Made by a program: the position numbers and the translations under genes. The notes under the pieces were generated by a model. The model worked only from the letters and a program-made list of their open reading frames with translations, was not told the origin of the DNA and did not search any database. 64,000 nt of DNA from Kocuria turfanensis (GTDB lineage Bacteria > Actinomycetota > Actinomycetes > Actinomycetales > Micrococcaceae), in assembly GCF_001580365.1 (NCBI RefSeq), contig NZ_CP014481.1, forward strand, positions 96,057 through 160,056, given 5' to 3'. Positions 17,738 through 26,583 of the stretch are shown here, piece by piece (positions within the stretch are counted from its first letter, which is position 1; each line of letters starts with the position of its first letter).

Positions 17738-19183
17738 TCACGCGGCGCAGCAGGAGAGTTTGGAGACGTCGGTGCGGAAGGACTGGGCGGCGATCTTCAG
17801 GCCTTCGGCCATCGTCAGGTACGGGCACCACAGGGTGGCGACCTGGTCCACCGTCATGCCCGCGGACAAGATGTAGACCCCGGCCGCGGCAAGCTCCCCG
17901 GCGTCCTTGGCCACCGCGGTGATGCCCACGATCCGCCCGGTCTCGGCCTCGGCGACGATCTTCACGAACCCCCGGGTGTCACGGTTGACCAGCGCCCTGG
18001 GCACGTACTCCAGGGGCAGCACCCGGCACTCACACCGGAGGCCGGCTTCCCGGGCCTGCTGGTCAGTCATGCCCACCGCCGCGATGGCCGGGGAGGTGAA
18101 AGTGACCCGCGGCAGGTGGGTGTAGTCGATCTGCTGGCCGGTGTGGTGGAAGGCGTTCTCCACCGCGGTGACCCCGTGGGCCGAGGCCACGTAGACGTAC
18201 TGGGGGTGCCCGGTCACGTCCCCGGCCGCCCACACCTTCGGATTCGAGGTCGCCATCCGGGCGTCGACGAGGATCTCCCCGCGGGCCCCGGTGTCCACCC
18301 CGACCGAGCCGAGGCCCAGGTTCTCGGTGACCGGACGGCGCCCGACCGCGACCATGAGCCGGCCCGCCCGCAGGGTGTCCTGCCCGCCCGGGCCCGTGAC
18401 GGTGGCCACCACCTCCCCGGTGTCCCGGTCGGGCGTCACGGAGGAGACGGTGGCCCGGGGGATCACCCGGATGCCCTCCTCGGCGAACACGCCCCTCAGG
18501 GTCCGGGAGACCTCGGGTTCCTCATGGGAGGCCAGCCGGGACCGCACGACCATGGTCACCGCAGTGCCCAGGCGGGCGAAGAGCTGAGCCTGCTCCAGGC
18601 CCACGTACCCGCCGCCGATGATCAGCAGCGACTCCGGCACCTCGTCGAGTTCCATGGCCGTGGTCGACGTCAGATACTCCACCTGATCCAAGCCCTCGAT
18701 CTCCGGGACGATCGGGGTGGAGCCGGTGGCCACCAGGTAGTGGGCCGCCCGCACCCGGCGGCGGGAACCGTCGGCTCCGGTGACCTCCAGTACCGGATCC
18801 TCGGCCGTGCCGGTGAACACCGCTTCACCGGTGGCCAGTTCCCAGCCGTAATCGGCGATCAGATCCAGGTACTTGTCCGAACGCATCCCTTCCACCAGCG
18901 CGTCCTTGCCAGCGATCAGCCCGGGCATGTCCACCCCGGCGGCCGACGTGCTCAGACCAGGAAACCGTCCTGTGGCGTCCAGCGCCACGTGGCGGGCCTC
19001 GGCGGCGGCCAGCAACGCCTTCGACGGCACGCACCCGGTGTTCACGCAGGTGCCCCCGACCGTGGCACGCTCTACCATCACCACTGATTTGCCGAGATTG
19101 GTGGCCCGGATCGCGGCGGCAAAAGCACCACCGCCGGAACCGATGATCGCCAGGTCCACCTCGTGCGTTCCCGTCTCAGGCAT
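17738..19183 (-). CDS. merA: Mercury(II) reductase
   Basis: 481 aa, cytosolic flavoenzyme reducing Hg(II) to volatile Hg(0) with NADPH. The ATG at 19183 has GGAGG seven bases upstream. FAD motif AIIGSGGGAFAAAI. The redox-active pair is in GGTCVNTGCVPSKALL (Cys46 and Cys51). The NADPH motif is LIIGGGYVGLEQAQ. The C-terminal vicinal Cys478-Cys479 in KLSCCAA delivers Hg to the active site. It lacks the N-terminal heavy-metal-binding domain of many Gram-negative MerA proteins. No merT/P/C uptake gene or merB lyase is present nearby. Confidence 0.95.
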   Translation of the reverse strand: MPETGTHEVDLAIIGSGGGAFAAAIRATNLGKSVVMVERATVGGTCVNTGCVPSKALLAAAEARHVALDATGRFPGLSTSAAGVDMPGLIAGKDALVEGMRSDKYLDLIADYGWELATGEAVFTGTAEDPVLEVTGADGSRRRVRAAHYLVATGSTPIVPEIEGLDQVEYLTSTTAMELDEVPESLLIIGGGYVGLEQAQLFARLGTAVTMVVRSRLASHEEPEVSRTLRGVFAEEGIRVIPRATVSSVTPDRDTGEVVATVTGPGGQDTLRAGRLMVAVGRRPVTENLGLGSVGVDTGARGEILVDARMATSNPKVWAAGDVTGHPQYVYVASAHGVTAVENAFHHTGQQIDYTHLPRVTFTSPAIAAVGMTDQQAREAGLRCECRVLPLEYVPRALVNRDTRGFVKIVAEAETGRIVGITAVAKDAGELAAAGVYILSAGMTVDQVATLWCPYLTMAEGLKIAAQSFRTDVSKLSCCAA

Positions 19184-19264
19184 GACCGGCCTCCGTAAGT
19201 CCGTGATGAAGGCCCCGACGGGCCGTCTGTGTGCGGTGCTGTGCTGTGCTGTGCCCAGCCTGCA

Positions 19265-19288
19265 CCTTCCCCTGAAGAGGAAGGTCAA
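19265..19288 (-). promoter_or_regulatory. merA: MerR-type operator and -35 of the merA promoter
   Basis: On the minus strand TTGACCTTCCTCTTCAGGGG continues to GGAAGG: a -35 hexamer TTGACC that overlaps a CCTTCC-N8-GGAAGG dyad. This is the layout of MerR-activated promoters, where the regulator sits between -35 and -10 over an over-long spacer. It lies about 80 bp upstream of merA. Confidence 0.75.
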
Positions 19289-19416
19289 GACGTCACCGCG
19301 GCAATGTCATGTGCACGACCGTATGTGCCCCAGACCCGGGGGCCCTTTCGAGGAGTCGCTGCCAGAGGCGATTGCCTGGCCGGTGGATCTCAGGAACTGG
19401 TGGCCGGCCCGTGTGC

Positions 19417-20337
19417 TCAGTGACCGATCAGGAGTGACTCGCGGGCGGCTTCGACCACTTCGGGGGTGACGGTGGCCAACTGGTTGATCGTGAGGATGCG
19501 TTTGATCTGGGTGAGGAGGCGGTCGACGAGACGGAAGTTGCCGCCGGTGATCCGGGCGACGGTGGCGATCGCGACCGCCTGGGTGAACTCGTCATCGGTG
19601 GCGAGTCCGTCGGTGTGCCAGCGGCGGTTCAGGACGGCGGTGAGCTCTTCGGGGGTGAGTTGGCGGTATTCGTGGGCGAAGCCCACACGGCTGTAGAGCT
19701 GGGGGTAACGGGCCAGGCGCTTGTCGATGCCGGGCATTCCGATGAGGATCACCCCGATGGTGTGGCGGTCGTAGTAGTCGCGGACCTGTTCCAGGCCGGT
19801 GGTCTTGAGCCGGTCGGCCTCGTCGATGATGAGCAGCTCGGTGAGCCCGGAGGAGCGCGAGTCGGGGTGCACGAACGGGTCGACGCGGCCGTGGTGGTGG
19901 TAGTCGATGGCGTAGGAGATCTGCTGGCAGGCCCGCGGCAGGGCTTGGTCGACCTGTCGGGGGCTGGCGGTGACGGTCGGGGTCCACAGCGCGGTGCGGG
20001 CCTGCAGGACCTGCTCAGGGATGGGGCCGGGCTCGCGGTCCTCGCCCAGGTCTCGTTGCCACTGCTCCCATTGCGAGGCCCCGGCGTAGTGGCGGGCCGA
20101 GAGGGTCTTGCCGACCCCAGGTGGGCCCCAGCACAGGCCGATGTAGCGGTGGGCGCGGACGGTGTCGGCGAACTCGGTGAAACGGCGGTGCTCCCGGGTG
20201 GGCAGGAACGCCGGTGAGCCCGGGGGCGGGGGTGAGGTGAGCCCGTTGACCTCTCCGAACGTGCCGGAGAGGAAGCGCCGGCCGTCGTCGTTCTTGCCCA
20301 GCAGGCTCCGTGTGGAGTCGGGATCAGTCGGTGGCAT
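19417..20337 (-). CDS. tniB: Transposition ATPase TniB-like
   Basis: 306 aa AAA+ ATPase that would recruit the TniA transposase to target DNA. Walker A is in CWGPPGVGKTLSARHYAGA at about residue 75, Walker B is LLIIDEADRL, and sensor region GVILIGMPGIDKRLARYPQL. Its start overlaps the end of tniA by 14 bp on the same strand, so the two are coupled. Length and motifs match the Tn552/Tn5053 TniB group. Confidence 0.9.
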   Translation of the reverse strand: MPPTDPDSTRSLLGKNDDGRRFLSGTFGEVNGLTSPPPPGSPAFLPTREHRRFTEFADTVRAHRYIGLCWGPPGVGKTLSARHYAGASQWEQWQRDLGEDREPGPIPEQVLQARTALWTPTVTASPRQVDQALPRACQQISYAIDYHHHGRVDPFVHPDSRSSGLTELLIIDEADRLKTTGLEQVRDYYDRHTIGVILIGMPGIDKRLARYPQLYSRVGFAHEYRQLTPEELTAVLNRRWHTDGLATDDEFTQAVAIATVARITGGNFRLVDRLLTQIKRILTINQLATVTPEVVEAARESLLIGH

Positions 20338-21784
20338 AGGTCCGCAGCCGGTGTCGGGGCGCCGGCTCCGCTGGCGGGTCTGCGGCCGGGCCCGGAACCG
20401 GGGCGGGTGGTGGTGCCCAGCGGTCGTCGGCGGGCAGGGCGTCGGCGAGGCTGCGCCGGGCGCGCAGCTGCTGCTTGAGCGCGGCGCGGCGTGCGCTCCG
20501 GGCCTGCTGCAGTTGCTGGAGGGTGATGGTCTCGGCGGCCAGTTCGGGGGCGATCGCCCGGCACAGGTAGGTGTCCTGGTGGTAGACGCGCACCTCGCCG
20601 GCGTCGCGGGGGTCGTAGCGGATGGTCACGGTCTCGGAGACATAGGCGGCCAGCACTGGACAGATGTAGCGGGTGCCGTGGAAGCGGATGCCGTCGCGCT
20701 GGACGATGCGGGTGGTCGCGGCGGTGAGCAGCAGCAGGTCGAGGTCCTCGCCCCGTGCCGGGGTGCGCGGGATCCACCCGGCCCCGATCCAGCGGGCGGC
20801 CGGGGCCTGTCCGGTCTCGGAGTGCACCCGGGCGTGATAGTCCTCGATCAGGTAGCGCTGGACCACCGCGTCGAGCTGCTCCAGGCTCAGGGCGGGTGGT
20901 GAGGTGGGGGTGCCGCCGGTGCCGTGCGGGATGTGGCCGGGCAGGTGCGGGAGCACCTCGGTGGTGATCGTGCCGTAGAAGCGTTCGATCTTCCCCCGGC
21001 CCTGCGGCACCCCGACGCGGGAGTGGATGAGCCGGATGTGGGTGTCCAGGCAGACCCGGTCGAGTCGGGTGCTGGTGAAGTCGGCCCCGTGGTCGCTGTA
21101 GAGCACCTCGGGCAACCCCTGCACCGGCCACCGCGGGTCGGGTTTGGCCCGCACCGCCTGGTGCAGGGCCAGGGCGGTCTGCTCGGCATTCGGGGCGCCG
21201 GTGAAGACGGTGTAGCCGGCGACCGCGCGGGAGTAGTCATCCAGGATCACGCTCAACCACGGCCGCACCGGGCGCCCCCGGTGGTCGAGGATCGCCACGT
21301 CGAGCAGGGTGTGGTCGGCCTGCCACTGCTCATTGGGCCTCACCGTCGTCCGGCGGTGCACCAGTTCGTACCGGTCCCGGTAGGCGGTGTCTCCTTCCAG
21401 GGCCAGGGTGCGCAGCCCGGGGTCGATGGCGGCGATCACGCTGCGCACGCTCGAATAGCTCGGGGGCGCCCAGCCGCGCTCCGGGGCCAGATCGCACACC
21501 CGGCGGTGGATGAAGGCGGTCGTCGGCGCCGGCCGGCGCAGCGCCAGGGCCTCGATCACCGCGATCAGCTCCGCAGGCAACCGGCGGTGGCCGCGGTCGC
21601 TGCGGGCCTGGCGGTGCAGCCCGGCCGCCGAGGAGTCCGCCCGATACTCGGCGGCCCAGCGCTGCAGGGTGCGGACCGAGACCTGGGCGTGGGCGGCGAG
21701 CCGGGTCAGCGGCACCCCGTCGTCGAGGTGCTGGCGCAACAGTGCCGCTTTCTCCTGCGGACTCAGCTGCACCACCACCATCAC
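20324..21784 (-). CDS. tniA: DDE transposase TniA-like
   Basis: 486 aa Mu/IS481-type integrase. The N-terminal helix-turn-helix includes GVPLTRLAAHAQVSVRTLQR. The catalytic triad lies in WQADHTLLDV, VLYSDHGADF and GRGKIERFYGT. The C-terminal part after residue 380 is a beta-rich domain. With tniB and tniR it forms a complete Tn402-type transposition module. The IS256 element was inserted only eight bases upstream of its start, which may have removed its native promoter. Confidence 0.92.
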   Translation of the reverse strand: MMVVVQLSPQEKAALLRQHLDDGVPLTRLAAHAQVSVRTLQRWAAEYRADSSAAGLHRQARSDRGHRRLPAELIAVIEALALRRPAPTTAFIHRRVCDLAPERGWAPPSYSSVRSVIAAIDPGLRTLALEGDTAYRDRYELVHRRTTVRPNEQWQADHTLLDVAILDHRGRPVRPWLSVILDDYSRAVAGYTVFTGAPNAEQTALALHQAVRAKPDPRWPVQGLPEVLYSDHGADFTSTRLDRVCLDTHIRLIHSRVGVPQGRGKIERFYGTITTEVLPHLPGHIPHGTGGTPTSPPALSLEQLDAVVQRYLIEDYHARVHSETGQAPAARWIGAGWIPRTPARGEDLDLLLLTAATTRIVQRDGIRFHGTRYICPVLAAYVSETVTIRYDPRDAGEVRVYHQDTYLCRAIAPELAAETITLQQLQQARSARRAALKQQLRARRSLADALPADDRWAPPPAPVPGPAADPPAEPAPRHRLRTYATD

Positions 21785-21920
21785 CCCACGAGGGTCAGTA
21801 GTTGAGCCCCCGATAGTGGTGTAGCGCGGTGGCCCTGCTCGTCGTCCCGGACGAGAGCGCGGCCACCGTGAGATCTTTCGAGTTCACCTCTCACAGCACC
21901 CTCGAAAGGACATCATCACG

Positions 21921-21951
21921 ATGACCGCTCCTCATATTGTCGACAGTGAGG
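21921..21951 (+). pseudogene. IS256 transposase, N-terminal stub before the IS110
   Basis: The ATG at 21921 begins MTAPHIVDSE, the usual start of this actinobacterial IS256 transposase, with GAAAGGA upstream. The frame is cut by the IS110 insertion and picks up again at 23289 as [18 protein letters not shown]. Confidence 0.8.
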
Positions 21952-23288
21952 ATGGAGTCCGGTACCCCGGGCGGGGGTCTGACTCGATTGTCGACGGGCG
22001 TCATTGACTGCGACTGCCTTTGCATGGGATTTGTCGGCCTCGTTGCCCGGGGTGCCGCGCACGTGACCGGACGAGCGGTGTGACCTCATAGGAGCTTGTG
22101 CAGCAGCCCCATCACTGTCATGTCCACCTCGGGTGCCGGTCGTGTGCCGTCCCCTGTAATCGGACTTGAAAGGCGGCACGGAATCATGATGACTGAGAAC
22201 TCTCCGGTCCTGGAGGTCTTCGGCGGAGTCGACACCCACTCGCTCACCCACCACGCCGCGGTGGTGGACACGCTTGGCCGTGAACTCGACGACCAGGAGT
22301 TTCCCGCGACGCCGGCCGGTTACGAGGCATTGCAGGCATGGCTGGTCGGTTTTGGCCAGCTCGTGAGAGTCGGCGTTGAAGGGACCGGTTCCTACGGTGC
22401 GGGATTGATGCGAGTACTGACCGGCACCGGGATCGTCGTGGTCGAGGTCGACCGTCCTGACCGCACTGCGCGCCGCTCGCTGGGCAAGTCTGATCCGCTG
22501 GATGCCTATGCGGCGGCCCGGGCAGCGGCGTCTGGACGTGCCACGGGAACTCCGAAGTCGCGCGATGGCATCGTGGAGTCGATCCGGTGCCTGCGCTTGG
22601 CGCAACGCTCGGCGATCAAGGCGCGGACCCAGTGCATCAACCAAATCCGCGCGCTGCTGGTCAACGGGCCCGCCGATCTTCGTGAGCACCTCGCGCAGTT
22701 GCCCACGGCGAAGATGATCAAGTCCCTGACCCGTCTGCGACCCACCACCGACCTGACCGACCCTCACGTGGCCTGCAAGCTGGCGTTGCGGTCCTTAGCG
22801 CGCCGCTACGCCAGCCTGGATGAGGAGATCAAACAGCTGCACCGTGGGCTTTGCGACCTCACCCGGCAGGTGGCCCCGCAGTTGCTCGAACGTCCGGGCA
22901 TCGGCGTTCAGGTCACGGCTCAGCTGTTGATCACCGCTGGCGATAACCCCGGCCGGTTGGGCTCCGAAGCGTCCTTCGCCCATCTGGCCGGAGTTGCCCC
23001 CGTTCCCGCATCCTCCGGGAAGCGACAGCACCGCCATCGGCTCAACCGCGGCGGGGACCGCTCCGCGAACAACGCGCTCTACACCGTTGCGCTGGTCCGG
23101 ATGCGCTACCACGAGCCAACCCGGGCCTACGTTGAGCGACGCACCGCCGAAGGCCTCTCGAAGAAGGACATCATCCGCTGCCTCAAACGCGCGATCGCCC
23201 GAGAGGTTTACCGTCTGCTCACCAGGCCAACAGTCCCGCTGGTACGCACGGTGACCGCACCACCCGCAGCTGCTTGACTTCTATAGGA
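21952..23288 (+). mobile_element. IS110-family element nested in IS256
   Basis: About 1,337 bp. The boundaries are inferred from where the two halves of the IS256 transposase frame rejoin (…DSE then GIPAGLL…). IS110 elements usually lack clear inverted repeats, so the ends may be off by a few bases. It carries one transposase gene. Confidence 0.8.
22186..23277 (+). CDS. IS110-family transposase
   Basis: About 363 aa from the ATG at 22186 (a second ATG follows at once). The N-terminal RuvC-like DEDD domain is visible as [33 protein letters not shown] and [14 protein letters not shown]. The C-terminal transposase-20 domain includes [13 protein letters not shown] and [18 protein letters not shown] with the conserved serine. 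It appears intact. Confidence 0.92.
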   Translation: MMTENSPVLEVFGGVDTHSLTHHAAVVDTLGRELDDQEFPATPAGYEALQAWLVGFGQLVRVGVEGTGSYGAGLMRVLTGTGIVVVEVDRPDRTARRSLGKSDPLDAYAAARAAASGRATGTPKSRDGIVESIRCLRLAQRSAIKARTQCINQIRALLVNGPADLREHLAQLPTAKMIKSLTRLRPTTDLTDPHVACKLALRSLARRYASLDEEIKQLHRGLCDLTRQVAPQLLERPGIGVQVTAQLLITAGDNPGRLGSEASFAHLAGVAPVPASSGKRQHRHRLNRGGDRSANNALYTVALVRMRYHEPTRAYVERRTAEGLSKKDIIRCLKRAIAREVYRLLTRPTVPLVRTVTAPPAAA

Positions 23289-24517
23289 GCATCCCTGCCG
23301 GCCTGCTCGGCGAAGCCCTGACCGAAGCCTCCCCGGACTTGATGCGGACCCTGCTGCAGACAGTGATCAACGCGCTGCTCTCCGCCGACGCGGACGCGGT
23401 GGTCGGCGCCGAGTGGGGCAGACCCGCTCCCGAGCGGGTGACCCAGCGCAACGGGTACCGGCACCGCGACCTCGACACCCGGATGGGTACGATCGACGTG
23501 GCCGTCCCGAAGCTGCGCGCTGGCACCTACTTCCCGGAATGGCTGCTCGAGCGCCGCAAGCGGGCCGAATCCGCCCTGATCACCGTGGTCGCCGACTGCT
23601 ACCTCGCCGGGGTCTCGACCCGCCGGATGGACAAGCTGGTGAAGACCCTGGGCATCAACTCCCTGTCGAAGTCCCAGGTCTCCCGGATGGCCACCGACCT
23701 CGACGAGCACGTGGAGTCCTTCCGCCACCGGCCCCTGGGCGAGGCCGGGCCGTTCACCTTCGTGGCCGCCGACGCACTGACCATGAAGGTCCGCGAGGGC
23801 GGGCGGGTGGTCAACGCGGTCGTGCTGCTGGCCACCGGGGTCAACGGCGACGGCCACCGGGAGGTCCTCGGGATGCGGGTGGCCACGGCCGAGACCGGGG
23901 CGGCCTGGAACGAGTTCTTCGCCGACCTCGTCGCCCGGGGACTGGGCGGGGTCCGGCTGGTCACCTCTGATGCCCATGCCGGGCTCAAGGACGCGATCGC
24001 CGCGAACCTGCCCGGTGCCGCCTGGCAACGGTGCCGCACCCACTACGCGGCCAATCTCATGTCGATCTGCCCGAAGAGCATGTGGCCGGCCGTCAAAGCC
24101 ATGCTGCACAGCGTCTACGACCAGCCCGACGCCACCGCCGTGAACGCCCAGTTCGACCGCCTCATCGACTACGTCACCGAGAAGCTCCCGGCGGTGGCCG
24201 AGCACCTGGCCAATGCCCGGGAGGACATCCTCGCCTTCACGAGCTTCCCCAAGGACGTCTGGGCGCAGATCTGGTCCAACAACCCTGCCGAGAGGTTGAA
24301 CAAGGAGATCCGGCGCCGCACCGACGCGGTCGGGATCTTCCCCAACCGCGCAGCCATCGTCCGCCTCGTCGGCGCGGTGCTGGCCGAGCAGACCGACGAA
24401 TGGGCCGAGGGCCGCCGCTACCTCGGCCTGGAGGTCCTCACCCGCTGCCGGCTCACCACCGTCGCCGACACCGGAAGCGAGGTGAGCCCCGACCCCCTGA
24501 CCGCCCTCACCGCCTGA
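23289..24517 (+). pseudogene. IS256 transposase, main part
   Basis: The catalytic body of the interrupted IS256 transposase, about 409 residues in frame. Conserved blocks: [20 protein letters not shown], the first catalytic Asp in [11 protein letters not shown], then [20 protein letters not shown] and [20 protein letters not shown]. It lacks the true N-terminus, which is at 21921, although an internal ATG/TTG near 23339 could still give a nearly full-length protein. Confidence 0.88.
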
Positions 24518-24563
24518 TCCCCGCACGAAGGATCGCTACACCACTCCCGGGGGCTTGACCGGG

Positions 24564-25202
24564 TCAGTCCACCGGACCGCGGTCGGGCTCTGGTTCGGCG
24601 GCGGTGACCGGCCCGGCCGTCACCGGCTCCGGGGGCCGGGGCGGGAGGTGGCGGTAGAGACTGGTGCGGGTGATCCCGGTCTTGGCCACGATCTCCGCCA
24701 TCGTGTGCCCGGACTCGCGCAAGTGTGCCGCGTAGGCCAGCTTGTCCGGGTCCACCACCGTAGGCCGCCCGATCCGCCGGCCCTTCGCCGCGGCCACCGA
24801 CCGGGCGTGGGCGGCCCGCTCCAGGGTGTAGGTGCGTTCCATCTGCCCGAACAACGCCAGCAGCACCACCGCCAGCTGCGCCATCGGATCGTTCGGGTTG
24901 GTCGAATCCACCTTGATCGGGTCCGCGAGGTTCCGCACCCCCACACCCCGCTCGGCGAGGTCGTGGATCAGGTTGAGGGTGTCGCGCACGGTGCGTCCGA
25001 GCCGGTCCAGGGTGTGCACCACGATCACATCGCCCTCCCGGGCGTAGGCCAGCGCCGCGGTCAGACCGGGGCGTTCCGTGGTGGCCCCGGACTTCTTGTC
25101 CACATAGATCCGCTCCGGGGCGATCCCGACCTGCCGGAGGGCATCGATCTGCCGGTCGAGGTCCTGTTTGGCCGTCGAGACCCGCGCATAGCCCAATTCC
25201 AT
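24564..25202 (-). CDS. tniR: Serine recombinase (resolvase) of the transposon
   Basis: 212 aa from the ATG at 25202. Catalytic Ser in MELGYARVSTAKQDLDRQ, plus DVIVVHTLDRLGRTVRD and the active-site arginines. The C-terminal Hin-type helix-turn-helix is AEIVAKTGITRTSLYRHL. It would resolve cointegrates made by TniA/TniB. The stop codon lies inside the IS256 target repeat, so the coding sequence was not damaged by that insertion. A dyad at 25212-25233 directly upstream could be part of its res site. Confidence 0.9.
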   Translation of the reverse strand: MELGYARVSTAKQDLDRQIDALRQVGIAPERIYVDKKSGATTERPGLTAALAYAREGDVIVVHTLDRLGRTVRDTLNLIHDLAERGVGVRNLADPIKVDSTNPNDPMAQLAVVLLALFGQMERTYTLERAAHARSVAAAKGRRIGRPTVVDPDKLAYAAHLRESGHTMAEIVAKTGITRTSLYRHLPPRPPEPVTAGPVTAAEPEPDRGPVD

Positions 25203-25211
25203 GCGCCCAGC

Positions 25212-25233
25212 GTACCGGAAGTCGGTTCCGTAC
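25212..25233. promoter_or_regulatory. Dyad upstream of tniR, possible res subsite
   Basis: GTACCGGAA and TTCCGTAC are inverted around five bases, 10 bp upstream of the tniR start. Resolvases bind such dyads next to their own gene. A further hairpin, CGTCCCACT...AGTGGGACG, lies at 25319-25344. Assignment is inferred from position. Confidence 0.45.
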
Positions 25234-25425
25234 GACCTAAATGGTTCAGTATTTTTGGCCCAAGTTCTGGTACAGGAATCGCCGATCATGCACATCGGGC
25301 ATGAATCTCCACGCGGGCCGTCCCACTACCTAGGAAGTGGGACGGTTACCCGCGGCCGGTCAATCCGTTGATTACCTCGAGCTCGGCCGGTCCGACGACT
25401 CCGATCGAGAGGCAAGACCTCGATG

Positions 25426-25474
25426 CCGCCATTTAGCTCTGTCAGAACACCGCCACTTGTCGCTGCGGTTCACA
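25426..25474. repeat. Internal transposon terminus between tniR and cmtR
   Basis: The inverse of the left end: CCGCCA at 25426-25431 and again at 25450-25455, ending in CACA at 25474, so the outermost 25 bp again run TGTG to TGGCGG on the minus strand. It shares TGGCGGTGTTCTGACAGAG with the left end. This would bound a smaller, mercury-only unit (15722-25474), leaving cmtR-cadD between two right ends. Confidence 0.85.
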
Positions 25475-25555
25475 GCCTCGGACGGACAGATTTCGCCGGT
25501 CGGTATTTTTGTAGCGGAATCCTTCGTTTTCGGGTCAAGGGGACGATTCAGTCGA

Positions 25556-25572
25556 TACTGTACAGTCCAGTA
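25556..25572. promoter_or_regulatory. Likely CmtR operator
   Basis: TACTG-TACAGTC-CAGTA, an inverted repeat that ends one base before the cmtR start codon. ArsR-family repressors bind such short dyads over their own promoter and dissociate when metal binds. Confidence 0.5.
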
Positions 25573-25573
25573 C

Positions 25574-25933
25574 ATGCTGACTATTACTACTCGACTGGAT
25601 GTGATGAACCGGTTGGGTCGGGCGATGGCCGATCCAACCCGGTCACGGATCCTGATGACCCTGCTGGAGGGCCCGGCCTACCCTGGGCAGCTGGCCCGGG
25701 ACCTGAAGCTGACGCGTTCGAACGTGTCGAACCATCTGACGTGCCTGCGCGACTGCGGGATCGCGGTCGCCGTGCCCGAGGGCCGTCAGACCCGGTATGA
25801 GATCGCCGATCCGCATCTGACGCGGGCGCTGACCAACCTGGTCGCGATCACCCTCGCGGTGGATGAGAACGCCCCGTGCCTGGACCCGGCCTGCTCGGTG
25901 CCCGGATGCTGCACCGTGGAGGAGGAGGCATGA
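25574..25933 (+). CDS. cmtR: ArsR-family cadmium/lead-sensing repressor
   Basis: 119 aa. The winged helix is ARDLKLTRSNVSNHLTCLRD, and Cys residues in NHLTCLRDCG (two, four apart) plus the C-terminal CLDPAC correspond to the Cys57-Cys61-Cys102 metal site of CmtR. The close resemblance through AMADPTRSRILMTLLEG supports the symbol. Extra cysteines in VPGCC near the end are notable. Its stop overlaps the start of cadD (ATGA), so they form one operon derepressed by Cd(II) or Pb(II). Confidence 0.9.
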   Translation: MLTITTRLDVMNRLGRAMADPTRSRILMTLLEGPAYPGQLARDLKLTRSNVSNHLTCLRDCGIAVAVPEGRQTRYEIADPHLTRALTNLVAITLAVDENAPCLDPACSVPGCCTVEEEA

Positions 25934-26529
25934 TCCTGTCCTCGATCCTGCAAGCGATCGGCCTGTTCATCGCCACCAATATCGACGACATCATCGTGCT
26001 CTCACTGTTCTTCGCCCGCGGGGCGGGACAACGCGGCACAACGACCCGGATCATCCTCGGCCAGTACCTGGGGTTCGCCGGCATCCTCGGCGCGGCCGTG
26101 CTCGTGTCCCTGGGCGCAGGAGCGTTCCTACCCCCGGAGGTCATCCCCTACTTCGGGCTCGTTCCCCTGGCCCTGGGGTTGTGGGCGGCCTGGCAGGCCT
26201 GGCGCGGGGACGACGATGATGACGACGAGGCCAAGATCGAAGGCAAGAACGTTGCCGTGTGGACTGTCGCCGGGGTGACCTTCGCCAACGGCGGGGACAA
26301 CATCGGCGTCTACGTCCCAGTCTTCCTCAGCGTCGGCCCGGCCGCGGTGGTGGCCTACTGCATCGTGTTCCTGCTACTGGTCGCGGTCCTGGTGGGTCTG
26401 GCCAAGTTCGTCGCCACCCGCCGGCCGATCGCCGAAGTCCTGGAACGCTGGGAACACGTCCTGTTCCCGATCGTGCTGATCGGTCTGGGCATCGTCATCC
26501 TGGTCAGCGGCGGAGCCTTCGGGCTCTAA
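25930..26529 (+). CDS. cadD: CadD-family cadmium resistance transporter
   Basis: 199 aa with about five or six membrane helices. Family signs are the N-terminal IATNIDDIIVLSLFFARG and the mid-protein GVTFANGGDNIGVYVP. A loop of consecutive acidic residues (DDDDDDE) lies at about residues 96-102. The ATG at 25930 has GGAGGAGG directly upstream, at a short distance of two to five bases, and overlaps the cmtR stop. It exports or sequesters Cd(II) at the membrane under CmtR control. Confidence 0.9.
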   Translation: MILSSILQAIGLFIATNIDDIIVLSLFFARGAGQRGTTTRIILGQYLGFAGILGAAVLVSLGAGAFLPPEVIPYFGLVPLALGLWAAWQAWRGDDDDDDEAKIEGKNVAVWTVAGVTFANGGDNIGVYVPVFLSVGPAAVVAYCIVFLLLVAVLVGLAKFVATRRPIAEVLERWEHVLFPIVLIGLGIVILVSGGAFGL

Positions 26530-26539
26530 CCCATCCGAG

Positions 26540-26583
26540 GTGGGCACTCCACCCGGAGCCCTTGCTCCAGGTGGAGTGCCCAC
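26540..26583 (+). terminator. Strong hairpin after cadD
   Basis: GTGGGCACTCCACC pairs with GGTGGAGTGCCCAC around a 16-base loop, 11 bases after the cadD stop and just inside the transposon end. It should stop transcription leaving the element. Confidence 0.75.

Larger units (their letters stand above)
21800..24560 (+). mobile_element. IS256-family element interrupted by an IS110 element
   Basis: 2,761 bp including the nested IS110. Inverted ends: left AGTTGAGCCCCCGATAGTGG and right (complement) GGTCAAGCCCCCGGGAGTGG, each continuing TGTAGCG. A perfect 8-bp target repeat GGGTCAGT flanks it (21792-21799 and 24561-24568), the duplication size expected for IS256. It lies between tniA and tniR of the mercury transposon. 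Confidence 0.93.

Noticed and set aside
19229..19258. GTGCT/GTGCTGTGCTGTGCT microsatellite upstream of merA
   Set aside because: A short 5-bp repeat of three to four units; no evidence for phase variation since it lies in the leader, not in a frame or between -35 and -10.
25319..25344. CGTCCCACT...AGTGGGACG hairpin as a terminator or attachment site
   Set aside because: No T tract, no adjacent gene end, and no matching copy elsewhere; kept only as a possible part of the resolution region.
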